A stretch of 64,000 nt of DNA. It comes from Hymenobacter sp. BRD67. Lineage in GTDB: Bacteria; Bacteroidota; Bacteroidia; Cytophagales; Hymenobacteraceae. Positions 55,850-64,000 of the stretch are shown here, piece after piece (position 1 is the stretch's first letter; every line of letters begins with the position of its first letter). A program made the translations under genes and the position numbers. The DNA lies in the NCBI RefSeq assembly GCF_013256425.1, contig NZ_CP053904.1:3472001-3536000 (forward strand), given 5' to 3'. The notes beneath the pieces were generated by a model that saw only the letters and a list, made by a program, of their open reading frames with translations, did not search any database and had not been told where the DNA came from.

Positions 55850-57357
55850 CTACTGCGCCGCAGTGACTACGCCCCGGCGGCTCCGACTGCGCAGCGGCGT
55901 AAGCGCCTTGGGGCGCGGGGCGGGGCGGCGCACCGTTACGGGCTGCTGGGTTTTAAGCAGGCGCGAGCGCTCCAGCAGCCAGTCGCGCAGGTACGTGAGG
56001 CCCTGAGCAGAAAAGGCGGCCTGCCGCTCGCCCCCCACAATGGGCCATTGGGCGGGGTCATCCTGAAACAAGTGGTTGACGCCGGCCAGGCGATGGGCCT
56101 GCACTGCCTGACCTGACTGGCGCAGGCCTTTTTGCAGCAGCGACATGTTGCGGCCGGCAGCCACCTGCAAATCGGCGGTGCCGTTGAGCAGCAGCACCGG
56201 GCAGCGCACCAATGGCAGGCGCGTGGCGGGGTTAAAATCGAAGAAGAACCGTGACCACGGCGAAGACAGCTGGGCGGCGCGGGCGCGGGCCATAGGCTCA
56301 TCAAGGCCCGTGTTGCTGCTACGCAACAAGCTGATAATCTTGGTCCGGGCGGCCGTTTGGTTGGGCGTCTGGCGCACAGTTTCTACCAATTGGTCAAATA
56401 ACCCCTGGGCCGCTTTTACCTGCGCTCCATCGGCGCCGATAAGGCGCATAATCTCGCCCTGCTGACGCCGCAGCACATCGCGGCCGGGCTGCCCGTAGGC
56501 AGCCAGCGAAACCACAAAATTGGGTGCCTCCAGCGGCTCGGAAGCGGCCAGCAGCGCAACGTTGCCTCCTTCGCCGTGGCCCAGCAGGCCCACTTGCTGC
56601 GGCGCAATAAGGGGCCGTCCGCGCAAAAAAGCCAGGGCTGCCTGGGCATCGGTTACAAACTCGGGCGTGGTAGCGCGGCTATAGTCGCCGCCCGACTTCC
56701 CCACGCCCCGGTCGTCGAAGCGCAGCACGGCAATGCCGCGCCGGGTGAGGTAATCGGCCAGTATACCAAATAAATGGTAGCCCTGCACATCGGCTTCGCG
56801 GTCTTGCGGCCCCGAGTCGGAGAGCAGCACCACGGCCGCAAACGGCCCTCCCCGCTGGGCACGGTGAGCGTGCCGCTAAGCTTGATTTTCGCTATAGCGT
56901 TGGGAAAGGTCACTTCCGACTCGCGGTAGGGCGGCGTAAGGCGGAGCTTTTTGGCAGCCTGCGCAGCTACCGGGGCAGTGCTGCGCTCCAGCACCAGGTC
57001 GGTTTTGAGGCCCGGCTGCTGCCAGGTACCGCTGAGCTTGTCGCCACCAGCCAGCACCTTCCCCACAAAGCTGCTGCCCGCCTGCTCGATGCGCAAGGTC
57101 AGGTTATCGTCTTTGAGCTCGACCTCAACGGGCATGCGGCTGATGCGCTGCTGGGGTACGTCCAGGGCCGCATAATACGTGCCGTTGCTGAGCGGCACAA
57201 TGGTAATAGCCAGCGTAAGCGTGCCGCCGGGTACTTTTAGCGGGCCCTGCCACTGTCCGTTCAGGCGGGGCGGCTCGGCGGCAGGGCGGCCAGCAGCGCC
57301 GGATGCTACCCCAACGGCCCACGCAAACAGTATCAGGAAAAGTAAGGATTTCTGCAT
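55850..57357 (-). CDS. Secreted alpha/beta hydrolase-fold protein, frame broken and Ser nucleophile replaced
   Basis: About 502 residues: signal peptide (FLILFAWAVGVASGAAG), a beta-rich N-terminal domain (LNGQWQGPLKVPGGTLTLAI), and an alpha/beta hydrolase domain (VLLSDSGPQDREADVQGYHL, GIAVLRFDDRGVGKSGGDYS). The frame breaks at C run 56846-56848; one base restores EGPFAAVVLLSDSGP. The nucleophile elbow is GLLGHGEGGNVAL, where GHSEGG is expected, so the catalytic Ser is Gly. The His region is AGVNHLFQDD. Unless the codon GGC is a sequence error for AGC, the protein may be inactive or a binding protein. Confidence 0.85.
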
Positions 57358-57609
57358 AAATTTTCACTCTGTGAAGGGTTGCGAACGGCACGCGCACAAC
57401 ACCCTGCAAAATACCGGCGAACAGCCGCTTCAGCCCCGTTTGGGTGGCTGGGCTACTTACTGCTTTCATAAGCTTTTCGGTTTTAGAGAGCGCTAAATCA
57501 GCGAGTTGCCCGCTCCAGCTGGTGCGTTAATAAATTGCCCGCAGCCGGCTCGCTGACCACGCCGCAGGCTTTTGCGTAAACGCGGGCATCGTTCCTATTC
57601 TTTTCTACT

Positions 57610-58503
57610 ATGCCAGCCCGTCAACCTGCTCCGCCGAAGCGCCCTACTGCGAAAGACATGAAGGAGCACGCCCAAAAGCTCCCTTACCCTGCCAGGCAGG
57701 CCGACATGAAATTTCAGCCGCAGAGCAGCCTGGCTGCGTACCGCGCCGCCGGCAAGCTCGAAGGCAAGGTGGCGCTTATTACCGGGGCCGATTCAGGTAT
57801 CGGCCGGGCCGTGGCTATTGCCTTTGCGAAGGAAGGTGCTGACGTAGCCATTCTATTTAATGAAAACCAGGAAGATGCCCAGGAAACCAAGCGCCTCGTT
57901 GAGCTGGAAAAGCGCAGGTGCCAGGTGCTGCAGCTAGATGTGCGCGACCGGGAGCAGGCCTTCCAGGCCGTGCGGCTGGTGCGCCAGGAGCTGGGCGGCC
58001 TGAATATCCTGGTCAATAATGCCGCTTTTCAGATGGCCCAGGAGAAGTTTGAAGACATCCCGGAAGCCCAGATTCGGCGGGCTTTCGACACCAATATCAT
58101 GGGGTATATGTGGATGGCGCAGGCCGCTATTCCGCACCTGCAAAGCGGCGACTGCATCATCAATACGGGTAGCATTGTGGGTATTGTGGGCATTCCGATT
58201 CTGGTCGATTATGCCTGCACAAAAGCTGGTATTCATGCGCTTACGAAGTCGCTGGCGCTGTACTTGGGAGAGCGCAACATTCGGGTAAACTGCGTAGTAC
58301 CGGGGCCAGTCTGGACGCCCAACATCCCGGGAACCATGCCGCGCTCCGAGATTGAGAAGTTTGGGCACGAGGTAGCGCTCAAACGCCCCGGCCAGCCCGA
58401 GGAGCTGGCGCCCGCTTACGTGCTGCTGGCCTCGCAAGACGGTTCCTTTATGACCGGGGCGCTGGTGCACGTAACAGGTGGCAAGCTAAGCAGCGACGAA
58501 TAA
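57610..58503 (+). CDS. SDR-family oxidoreductase (YhxC/YghA-like)
   Basis: NAD(P)-dependent dehydrogenase of 297 residues with the long N-terminal extension of the YghA/YhxC group (QKLPYPARQADMKFQPQSSL). Cofactor loop ALITGADSGIGRAVAIAFAK, LNILVNNAAFQ, catalytic INTGSIVGI and DYACTKAGIHALTK (Tyr, Lys), then VNCVVPGPVWTPNIPG. These proteins are often stress-induced; substrates are unclear. Followed by a possible terminator and then the GMC dehydrogenase module. Confidence 0.94.
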   Translation: MPARQPAPPKRPTAKDMKEHAQKLPYPARQADMKFQPQSSLAAYRAAGKLEGKVALITGADSGIGRAVAIAFAKEGADVAILFNENQEDAQETKRLVELEKRRCQVLQLDVRDREQAFQAVRLVRQELGGLNILVNNAAFQMAQEKFEDIPEAQIRRAFDTNIMGYMWMAQAAIPHLQSGDCIINTGSIVGIVGIPILVDYACTKAGIHALTKSLALYLGERNIRVNCVVPGPVWTPNIPGTMPRSEIEKFGHEVALKRPGQPEELAPAYVLLASQDGSFMTGALVHVTGGKLSSDE

Positions 58504-58536
58504 GCGCAGCGCAAACATCTGCGCTAGTTTACCGTT

Positions 58537-58594
58537 CAGGTTGAAGCAGGGCAGTTAAGCACCGGCTTACTCGCTTTGCTTCAACCTGTTTTCT
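58537..58594 (+). terminator. Possible terminator after the SDR gene
   Basis: CAGGTTGAAGC (58537-58547) pairs with GCTTCAACCTG (58578-58588), followed by TTTTCTT. The loop is long (30 bases), and the next ATG is only ten bases downstream. Confidence 0.5.
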
Positions 58595-58598
58595 TGCT

Positions 58599-59167
58599 AT
58601 GACCTCTCAGGAACTGCTGCCTACGGCGCACGTATCGGCGGCTACCCGTGCTGCCCTCACCGAGCGCCTGGCCGAAACCGGCGCGCCCTACACCCCGCAG
58701 TTTCTGGCTCCCGAAGCTTATCAGCTCCTTGTAGCCGTAGCCGCTCGCCTGCTACCCCAGTCCGAGCGCCCGGTGCCCATTCCGCTGGCCCCGGCCGTAG
58801 ACCGCCGCCTGGCGGAGGGCCGGGCCGATGGCTGGCGCTACGATGCCCTACCCCCGACCGTGAAGCCTATCGCCTCGGCCTGGGCGGAGTGCAGGAAATA
58901 GCGCAGGCGCTATTTGCTACTGCTTTTGAGCAGCTCGCCGGCGATAAGCAGGACGAGGTGCTGGGGGCCCTGGCCGGCGGCAACCCGCCCGGTGTTACCT
59001 GGCAAACGCTGCCCGCCGACCGTTTTTTTGAAGAGCTGCTGGCCGAGCTGACCGAAACCTACTATGCCCACCCTTGGGCGCAGGATGAAATCGGCTACGT
59101 AGGCTACGCCAACATGCCGACCTGGACTAGAATCGGGCTGAATGAAAAAGAACCCCGCGAAGCATAG
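58599..59167 (+). CDS. Gluconate 2-dehydrogenase subunit 3-family protein, frame broken by a 1-base deletion
   Basis: Small partner subunit of a membrane-type FAD sugar dehydrogenase. 189 residues after adding one C to the run 58851-58855, which joins YDALPPDREAYRLGLGGVQE to the C-terminal half (RFFEELLAELTETYYAHPWA, GYVGYANM). Unlike many relatives it has no twin-arginine signal, so the complex may be cytoplasmic here. The next gene is the GMC catalytic subunit 35 bp later. The family pattern YYAHPWAQDEIGY is kept. Confidence 0.88.
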
Positions 59168-59202
59168 CCATTTCCCTATTCTGACCACCGTCTTAGAAGC
59201 TT

Positions 59203-60893
59203 ATGCCCGACGAAGAAATTGCTGAGGAAGGTATCCTTAGCCCTGCCGAGCCCGCCGTTCAGGACCCTTTACTGCGCGAGCTGCTGGCCGAAAGTGCGCC
59301 TTTGACTGCTCCTATTGACACCCCGCTGGAAAAGCCGCAGCCCGTGCCGGCTGCCAGTGAGACGGTCGACTGCATTGTTATTGGCCTGGGGGCGGGCGGC
59401 GCGCCGCTGCTGGCCCGCCTGGCGCAGGCCGGGCTCAAGGTAGTGGCGCTGGAGGCCGGCCCTGGCACAATCCGCAAACCGACTTCGCTACCGACGAAAA
59501 AGCCCAGGACTTTTTATTTTGGAATGATGAGCGGCTGGCGGCCGGCCACGACCCGCTGGCCATGGGTAAAAACAACTCTGGTACCGGCGTGGGTGGCTCT
59601 ACCCTGCATTACACGGCCTACACGCCCCGCCCGCTGCCCGACGACCTGCACCTGCGCCGCGATTTTGGCAAGGGGGAAGACTGGCCCCTTACCTACGACG
59701 ACCTCGCCCCGTACTTTGAAGAAGTTGAGCAGTTTTTAGGTATTTCAGGGCCAACGCCTTATCCCTGGGGGCCCGCCCGCCCCAAAGGCTACGCTCTGCC
59801 GCCGCTGCCCCTCAACAGCGCCGCGCAGCTAATGGGGCGTGGGGCCGAAAAACTCGGTATTCTCACTTCGCCGGCCGCCAACGCAGCCCTGGCCAGCCGC
59901 TACTACCAGGAGGGCGTGGGCTGGCGCGAAGAATGTATCAAGTGCGGCTTTTGCCAGGCCGGCTGCGCTAATGGGGCAAAAGCCAGCATGGATGTCACCT
60001 TTATTCCGCTAGCCGTGAAATACGGGGCCGACATTCGGCCTAATAGCTTCGTAACCGAGATAGAGCGCCACGCGGACGGGAATATTAGCGCTGTTATATA
60101 TAAACAAAACGGCCAGACGCATCGACTGGCCTGTAACCACCTGTTTTTATGCGGCGGCTCGGTGGAAACGCCCCGGCTGCTCCTGCTCAATCAGCTGGCT
60201 CTCACCAGCGGCCAGGTGGGCCGCAACCTCATGGCCCACCCGGGCGTGCAGGTGTGGGGCACGTTTGCCGACGAGGTGCGGCCGACCAAGGGTATTCCGG
60301 GCGGCTTGATTTCGCAGGATACGCACCGGCCCAAGGATGCCGACTTTGCGGGCGGTTACCTCCTGCAAAGCATTGGCGTAATGCCGGTTACGTTTGCGGG
60401 CCAGGTAGCGCGCGGGCGCAAGCTCTGGGGCCAGGCCCTGCGCGACTATATGCGGCAGTTCAATCACATTGCGGGCATCAATATCCTCGGCGACTGCCTG
60501 CCGCACGCCGATAACTACCTGGAGCTGAGCGAGGAACAGGATGCCCGCCAGCTGCCCAAGCCGCGCCTGCACTTCACGGCCCAGGAAAACGAGCTGCGGA
60601 TGAATGCCCACGCCGAAAAAACGATGCGGGCCATTTGGGAAGCAGCCGGCGCTACCGACATCTGGGCCTTTGGGCGCTACGCCCATGTTATTGGCACGGC
60701 CCGCATGGGCCTGAGCGGCGACGATGCCGTGGTGGACCGCGATGGCCGGGCCTTCGACGTACCCAACCTGTACATCTGCGATAACTCGGTGTTTCCGAGC
60801 GCGCTCAGCGTAAACCCGGCCCTCACCATCATGGCCCTGAGCCTGCGCACGGCCGACAAGTTTTTGGAGAGGCAGAAAAGGCGGGACCAATAA
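59203..60893 (+). CDS. GMC-family oxidoreductase with a four-Cys cluster, frame broken by a 1-base deletion
   Basis: FAD-dependent sugar or alcohol dehydrogenase, 563 residues after restoring one C at 59460-59462 (LEAGPWHNPQTDF). FAD loop CIVIGLGAGGAPLLARLAQA, then NNSGTGVGGSTLHYTAY, and GRYAHVIGTARMGLSGDDAV. The C-terminal active-site region is CDNSVFPSALSVNPALTIMA with the His/Asn pair. A cysteine cluster CIKCGFCQAGC (C-x2-C-x2-C-x3-C) at about residue 245 could hold an iron-sulfur centre, as reported in FAD glucose dehydrogenases of this type. It pairs with the subunit 3 gene before it and probably passes electrons to a membrane cytochrome not encoded here. Confidence 0.93.
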
Positions 60894-60969
60894 AGCAGCT
60901 TACAATGAGAGGGCGCAACCATCAAGCTCCTTTCTTACTGGCTCACTGCTCATCGCTAACTATTTCTTT

Positions 60970-62304
60970 ATGAAGTCTTTTCTCACCGAGATAAAAGAGC
61001 ATTTCGGCAGCGGCAACTACGAAGGTGATGAGTTTGGCGGCGCCACCGGCCACAACGGCAGCGGCCTGCCGACAGGCCTGCCCAACAACTTCATGTTTGC
61101 CACCGGCATTGAGTGCAGCTACCCTACCATCGACCACGGCCGAACCCGGCGCGACCTACTAGCCGAATGCGACCATTACAACCGCTACCAGGAAGACCTG
61201 GGCCTGGTAAAAGAAATGGGCCTGAAAGTGCTACGCTACGGCCTGCCCTACTACAACATCCAGCTCAGCCCCGAAAAATATAACTGGGAATTTGCCGACC
61301 TGGCGATGGCCGAGATGCAGCGCCTGGGCATTACCCCGATTCTGGATTTGATGCACTTTGGGGTGCCCGACTGGCTGGGTAACTTTCAGAACCCCGAGCT
61401 GCCGGTACACTTTGCGGCTTACTGCGAGGAGGTAGCCAAGCGCTACCCCTGGGTGCGCTACTACACGCCGGTAAACGAGATTTATGTCACGGCCAAGATG
61501 AGTGCCAAAGACGGCAGCTGGAACGAGCAGCTGAAGACCGACAAGGCATTTGTCACGGCGCTCAAACACACCGTCGCCGCCAGCATTATGGGTACGCAGC
61601 GCATTGCCAAGCACCGGCCCGACTGCATTATCGTGCAAAGCGAGTCGGCCGAGTTTACCCACGAGCTGCGGGCCGAGCGCACCCCCGCCGTGCAGCTGGA
61701 AAACAAGCTGCGCTTTACGGCCCTCGACCTGCTCTATGCCCATCAACCCGAAGGTGAAGTAGTAAACTACCTTTACGACAATGGCATGACGCGGCGCGAG
61801 TACGACTGGTTTATGGCCGGCGAGCCGCCCGGGTACCAGGTAATGGGCAACGACTATTACGGCCGCAACGAAAAGATTGTGCTGCCCAACGGGGAAATCT
61901 GCACCAGTATGGACGTGCTCGGGTGGTACACCATTACCCACGACTACTACCAGCGCTACCAGAAGCCCGTGATGCACACCGAAACCAATGTGCTCACCGC
62001 CAGCGAAGGCCCTACCTGGCTCTGGAAGCAGTGGGTCAACATCTTGCGCATGCGCAAGGAAGGCGTACCTGTGCTGGGCTTTACGTGGTACTCGCTCATC
62101 GACCAGATTGACTGGGACAAGGGCCTGGCCCAAAAAACCGGCACCGTAAACGCCTGCGGCCTGTTTGACCTCGACCGCAAGCCCCGTGCGGTAGCGGAGG
62201 CCTACAAGATGCTGCTGCGCGAATATGGCCAAATTACTATTGTTCCGCACGGCGAGCTGTTTGAGGTAACTACCCGGCCGGCTACGCTGAAGGTAGAGGT
62301 GTAG
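60970..62304 (+). CDS. Glycoside hydrolase family 1-like protein
   Basis: A 444-residue TIM-barrel glycosidase, closest to beta-glucosidase (GH1)-like proteins. The acid/base motif is TPVNEIYV (Glu170), the nucleophile region is MHTETN (Glu338), and the N-terminus has FMFATGIECSYPTIDHGRTR with LMHFGVPDWL downstream. Both catalytic Glu are kept, although the surrounding residues (NEI instead of NEP, TETN instead of ENG) are divergent, so substrate and even activity are uncertain. No signal peptide. It follows the GMC gene by 76 bp on the same strand and may be in the same unit for sugar handling. Confidence 0.82.
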   Translation: MKSFLTEIKEHFGSGNYEGDEFGGATGHNGSGLPTGLPNNFMFATGIECSYPTIDHGRTRRDLLAECDHYNRYQEDLGLVKEMGLKVLRYGLPYYNIQLSPEKYNWEFADLAMAEMQRLGITPILDLMHFGVPDWLGNFQNPELPVHFAAYCEEVAKRYPWVRYYTPVNEIYVTAKMSAKDGSWNEQLKTDKAFVTALKHTVAASIMGTQRIAKHRPDCIIVQSESAEFTHELRAERTPAVQLENKLRFTALDLLYAHQPEGEVVNYLYDNGMTRREYDWFMAGEPPGYQVMGNDYYGRNEKIVLPNGEICTSMDVLGWYTITHDYYQRYQKPVMHTETNVLTASEGPTWLWKQWVNILRMRKEGVPVLGFTWYSLIDQIDWDKGLAQKTGTVNACGLFDLDRKPRAVAEAYKMLLREYGQITIVPHGELFEVTTRPATLKVEV

Positions 62305-62329
62305 GCCCGCCAGCTGGCGGCTGGCAGCC

Positions 62330-62337
62330 TATTTTTG
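62330..62337 (+). promoter_or_regulatory. TAnnTTTG box before the membrane protein gene
   Basis: TATTTTTG six bases before the ATG at 62344. Confidence 0.5.
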
Positions 62338-62343
62338 CGAACG

Positions 62344-63534
62344 ATGAATTCAGCAGCCTTTTCCAGATGGCAGGCGGCATGGGGTTGGCTGGCCCGCTAC
62401 CACGGGTGGCTGCTGGCCGGCTGGTGGGCGGTGGTGCAGGCCGGTTGCTGGCGCTACTACCACGGGCCGCATCTGCTGGGCGATGGCTTCAGCTACGTGG
62501 AGTACGCCCGGCAGCTGGCCGACACGGGTACCCTAGGCGGCGGCCACTATGGCTACTATGCCGGCTACTCACTCTTTATCAGCCTCTTCCTAAAAACGGA
62601 GCTGGGCCTGATGGGTGCGGGCCTGGCCCAGGTGGCGCTGTCGGGGCTGGCGGCGCAAGCGTTTTACGCGACCGTGCGGCGGCTTACGGGCGGCTACTGG
62701 CCCACGGCGGCACTGGCTACGGCCGCGCTCGTAAGCTGGGTGGAGGTGCAGGCTTTCAACCCGTTTATCCTGACCGAGTCGCTGTTTACCAGCTTCCTGC
62801 TGTTCGGCCTGTGGGCGATGGCGCGGGTGCGCGACCGGCGCAGCGGCGCAGTAGCGGCGGCCATTCTCTGCTACACGGCAGCTATCCGGCCTAATGGCTT
62901 TGTGGCCCTGGCCGCCGCAGCCCTTGTGGGCCTGCATCACTTGTGGCAGCAGGGCCGGCGCGGCTGGGCGGTGGCGTGGCTGCTGGTGCTTGCGGCCCTG
63001 GCCGGGGCAGCCCTCAACCACATTATTACGGCGTTTAATCTTCTTGCTACCTATGCGGCAGGCACGGTCATCTTCGATTATCCGCCCACGGCGGTAGAGC
63101 GGCCGGCCAGCCTGGTCATACCACCCGCGGCCTGGTTGCCTGTCAGCCAGCTGAGCTGGTTTATAGCGCATAATTTTGGCTATTTCAGTAAGTTATGCCT
63201 ACTAAAAGCCATTTATTTTTTGGGCTTTCCCAGGCCCTGGTATTCTACCTTGCACCGGGTGTGGGTGGCAGTCAGCCTGGTGCCCCTCTACACGCTGGCC
63301 GGGCTGGGTTTGCTGAAGCGCCCGGGCGCGTACCAGGCGCCATACTATGCGGGGTTGACTATTGCCCTGCAAATCAGTGTAGTGATGATGACAGTGGAAG
63401 AGTGGGGAACGCGCTTTTCCGGTCCTTTTATTCCATACTGGCTGCTGCTGGCAGCGCTGGGGCCCAGCCCACGCTACAGCGGTGGCTGGCCAGGGCTAAC
63501 CGATGGGCCGCCCCGCCCAGTAAGCAGACGGTAA
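62344..63534 (+). CDS. Polytopic membrane protein, glycosyltransferase-like
   Basis: A 396-residue inner-membrane protein with about nine helices. The first periplasmic loop reads GPHLLGDGFSYVEYARQLAD, an Asp-containing loop like that of GT-C transferases, followed by GYYAGYSLFISLFLKTELGL. A later loop FILTESLFTSFLLFGLWAMA and AAIRPNGFVAL are also typical of ArnT/PMT-like relatives. No defined family by eye. Might add sugars to a lipid or cell-surface glycan. Transcribed from a TATTTTTG box with a short leader. Frame intact. Confidence 0.68.
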   Translation: MNSAAFSRWQAAWGWLARYHGWLLAGWWAVVQAGCWRYYHGPHLLGDGFSYVEYARQLADTGTLGGGHYGYYAGYSLFISLFLKTELGLMGAGLAQVALSGLAAQAFYATVRRLTGGYWPTAALATAALVSWVEVQAFNPFILTESLFTSFLLFGLWAMARVRDRRSGAVAAAILCYTAAIRPNGFVALAAAALVGLHHLWQQGRRGWAVAWLLVLAALAGAALNHIITAFNLLATYAAGTVIFDYPPTAVERPASLVIPPAAWLPVSQLSWFIAHNFGYFSKLCLLKAIYFLGFPRPWYSTLHRVWVAVSLVPLYTLAGLGLLKRPGAYQAPYYAGLTIALQISVVMMTVEEWGTRFSGPFIPYWLLLAALGPSPRYSGGWPGLTDGPPRPVSRR

Positions 63535-63627
63535 TGCCTGGCTAGTACTTATTGCTACCCCGCCTGCCACTCTGTAACTTGCGAACATAACTCTACTTTC
63601 TATACTTCTGCTTATCGCGCTATTTTT

Positions 63628-64000
63628 ATGAGATTTATCGTTTCGCTGCTGTTGCTTGGACTACTGCTGGCGGGACGGCATTCGGTGGCCCAGCACCTCG
63701 TCCTTAGCGGGCAGGTAGTAGAGGCCATTTCGGGCGAGCCGATTCCGTTTGCGTCCATCTTCGTACCAAGAACTAGCACCGGTATCACGGCCGATGTGGA
63801 CGGCCGCTTCAAGCTGACCGTGACGGGCGCACCGGATTCGCTGGCGGCCTCGGCGCTAGGCTTTATTACCCAACGCAAACATCTGAGCAACCAGGAGCAG
63901 CAGTCTGTCCTGTTTCGGCTGCGCAAGGGCAGCGGCGTGGCACTGGCCGAGGTAGTAGTAAGCTCGCGGCAGCCCGAAAACCCAGCCTTCCGCATTTTGC
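63628..64000 (+). CDS. DUF5686-family outer membrane protein, 5' part only
   Basis: The first 124 residues of a gene cut by the window end. It has a signal peptide (FIVSLLLLGLLLAGRHSVAQ), a carboxypeptidase-regulatory-like/CarboxypepD beta-sandwich (LVLSGQVVEAISGEPIPFAS, STGITADVDGRFKLTV). The last residues are ENPAFRIL, the start of the DUF5686 domain typical of large Bacteroidota outer-membrane barrels. The start ATG at 63628 follows a TATTTTT stretch. Function of the family unknown. Confidence 0.8.
   Translation, partial: MRFIVSLLLLGLLLAGRHSVAQHLVLSGQVVEAISGEPIPFASIFVPRTSTGITADVDGRFKLTVTGAPDSLAASALGFITQRKHLSNQEQQSVLFRLRKGSGVALAEVVVSSRQPENPAFRIL

Noticed and set aside
2371-59462. Programmed ribosomal frameshifting as the cause of the many broken genes
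   Set aside because: The breaks have no common slippery heptamer or downstream structure, occur in unrelated genes, and always need exactly one added base.
2371-59462. Genome decay (mass pseudogenisation)
   Set aside because: No premature stops or other lesions accompany the shifts and normally essential genes are hit, so a technical cause is more likely.
61231-62250. 339-codon frame antisense to the GH1-like gene
   Set aside because: A shadow frame created by GC-rich codon bias; no domain, and the sense gene is clearly coding. Similar antisense frames over glyA, the radical SAM gene and others were rejected for the same reason.
1-64000. CRISPR arrays, rRNA operons, prophage or transposase genes
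   Set aside because: No direct-repeat arrays, rRNA sequence, integrase, phage structural genes or transposase frames were seen; only non-coding repeat elements.

Overview
The window looks like a chromosomal stretch of a pigmented, GC-rich Bacteroidota bacterium, most like Hymenobacter or a close relative in the Cytophagales. The signs are: GC near 60% in most genes; TAnnTTTG promoter boxes lying close to start codons; almost no Shine-Dalgarno sequences; many lipoproteins and signal peptides; DUF5686, fasciclin, TonB-C and OmpA-type envelope proteins; and a CruF/CrtD carotenoid pair. This assignment is an inference from gene content, since there is no rRNA in the window.

Layout. 1-6.0 kb: a lipoprotein, then a minus-strand tolC-usp-emrA-emrB efflux operon. 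6.2-10.6 kb: a divergent sigma-54 activator, a secreted protein and an ScfR-type regulator. 11-19.9 kb: radA, a TlpA-like protein, a radical SAM/SPASM enzyme, then minus-strand rsmI-lnt-inositol monophosphatase. 20-29 kb: small secreted and disordered proteins, a phosphatase, glyA, tatC, a membrane glycosyltransferase-like protein, rbfA, a methyltransferase and a LolC/E-type permease. 29-32 kb: an SNF2 helicase. 32.4-43.2 kb: the most interesting part, a plus-strand cluster of a lipoprotein, a small membrane protein, a tubulin-like GTPase, a 1153-residue protein with an Hsp70/actin-type ATPase, a one-pass membrane protein, a MotA/ZorA-like channel protein with a long tail and a MotB/ZorB-like partner. 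43-54.6 kb: housekeeping enzymes, an AT-rich DUF3800 gene, carotenoid genes, two tRNAs (Leu-UAA, Gly-GCC), fasciclin and TonB-C proteins. 54.6-64 kb: a PA14-OmpA protein, a hydrolase, an SDR, a two-gene GMC sugar dehydrogenase module, a GH1-like protein, a membrane protein and the start of a DUF5686 protein.

A strong technical signal runs through the window. At least 19 single-base deletions, nearly all in short homopolymers (mostly G or C), break otherwise well-conserved genes, including normally essential ones (lnt, rbfA, the LolC/E-type permease). Adding one base restores a full-length family-typical protein each time. I read these as sequence or assembly errors, and annotate the repaired genes as single features with the break position given.

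Working together: the efflux operon probably answers to the divergent GAF/sigma-54 regulator. The 32.4-43.2 kb cluster looks like an ion-driven inner-membrane motor coupled to two cytoskeleton-type NTPases and an outer lipoprotein. It is reminiscent of Zorya-type defence machinery but is not a known Zorya type as far as I can tell from sequence alone.
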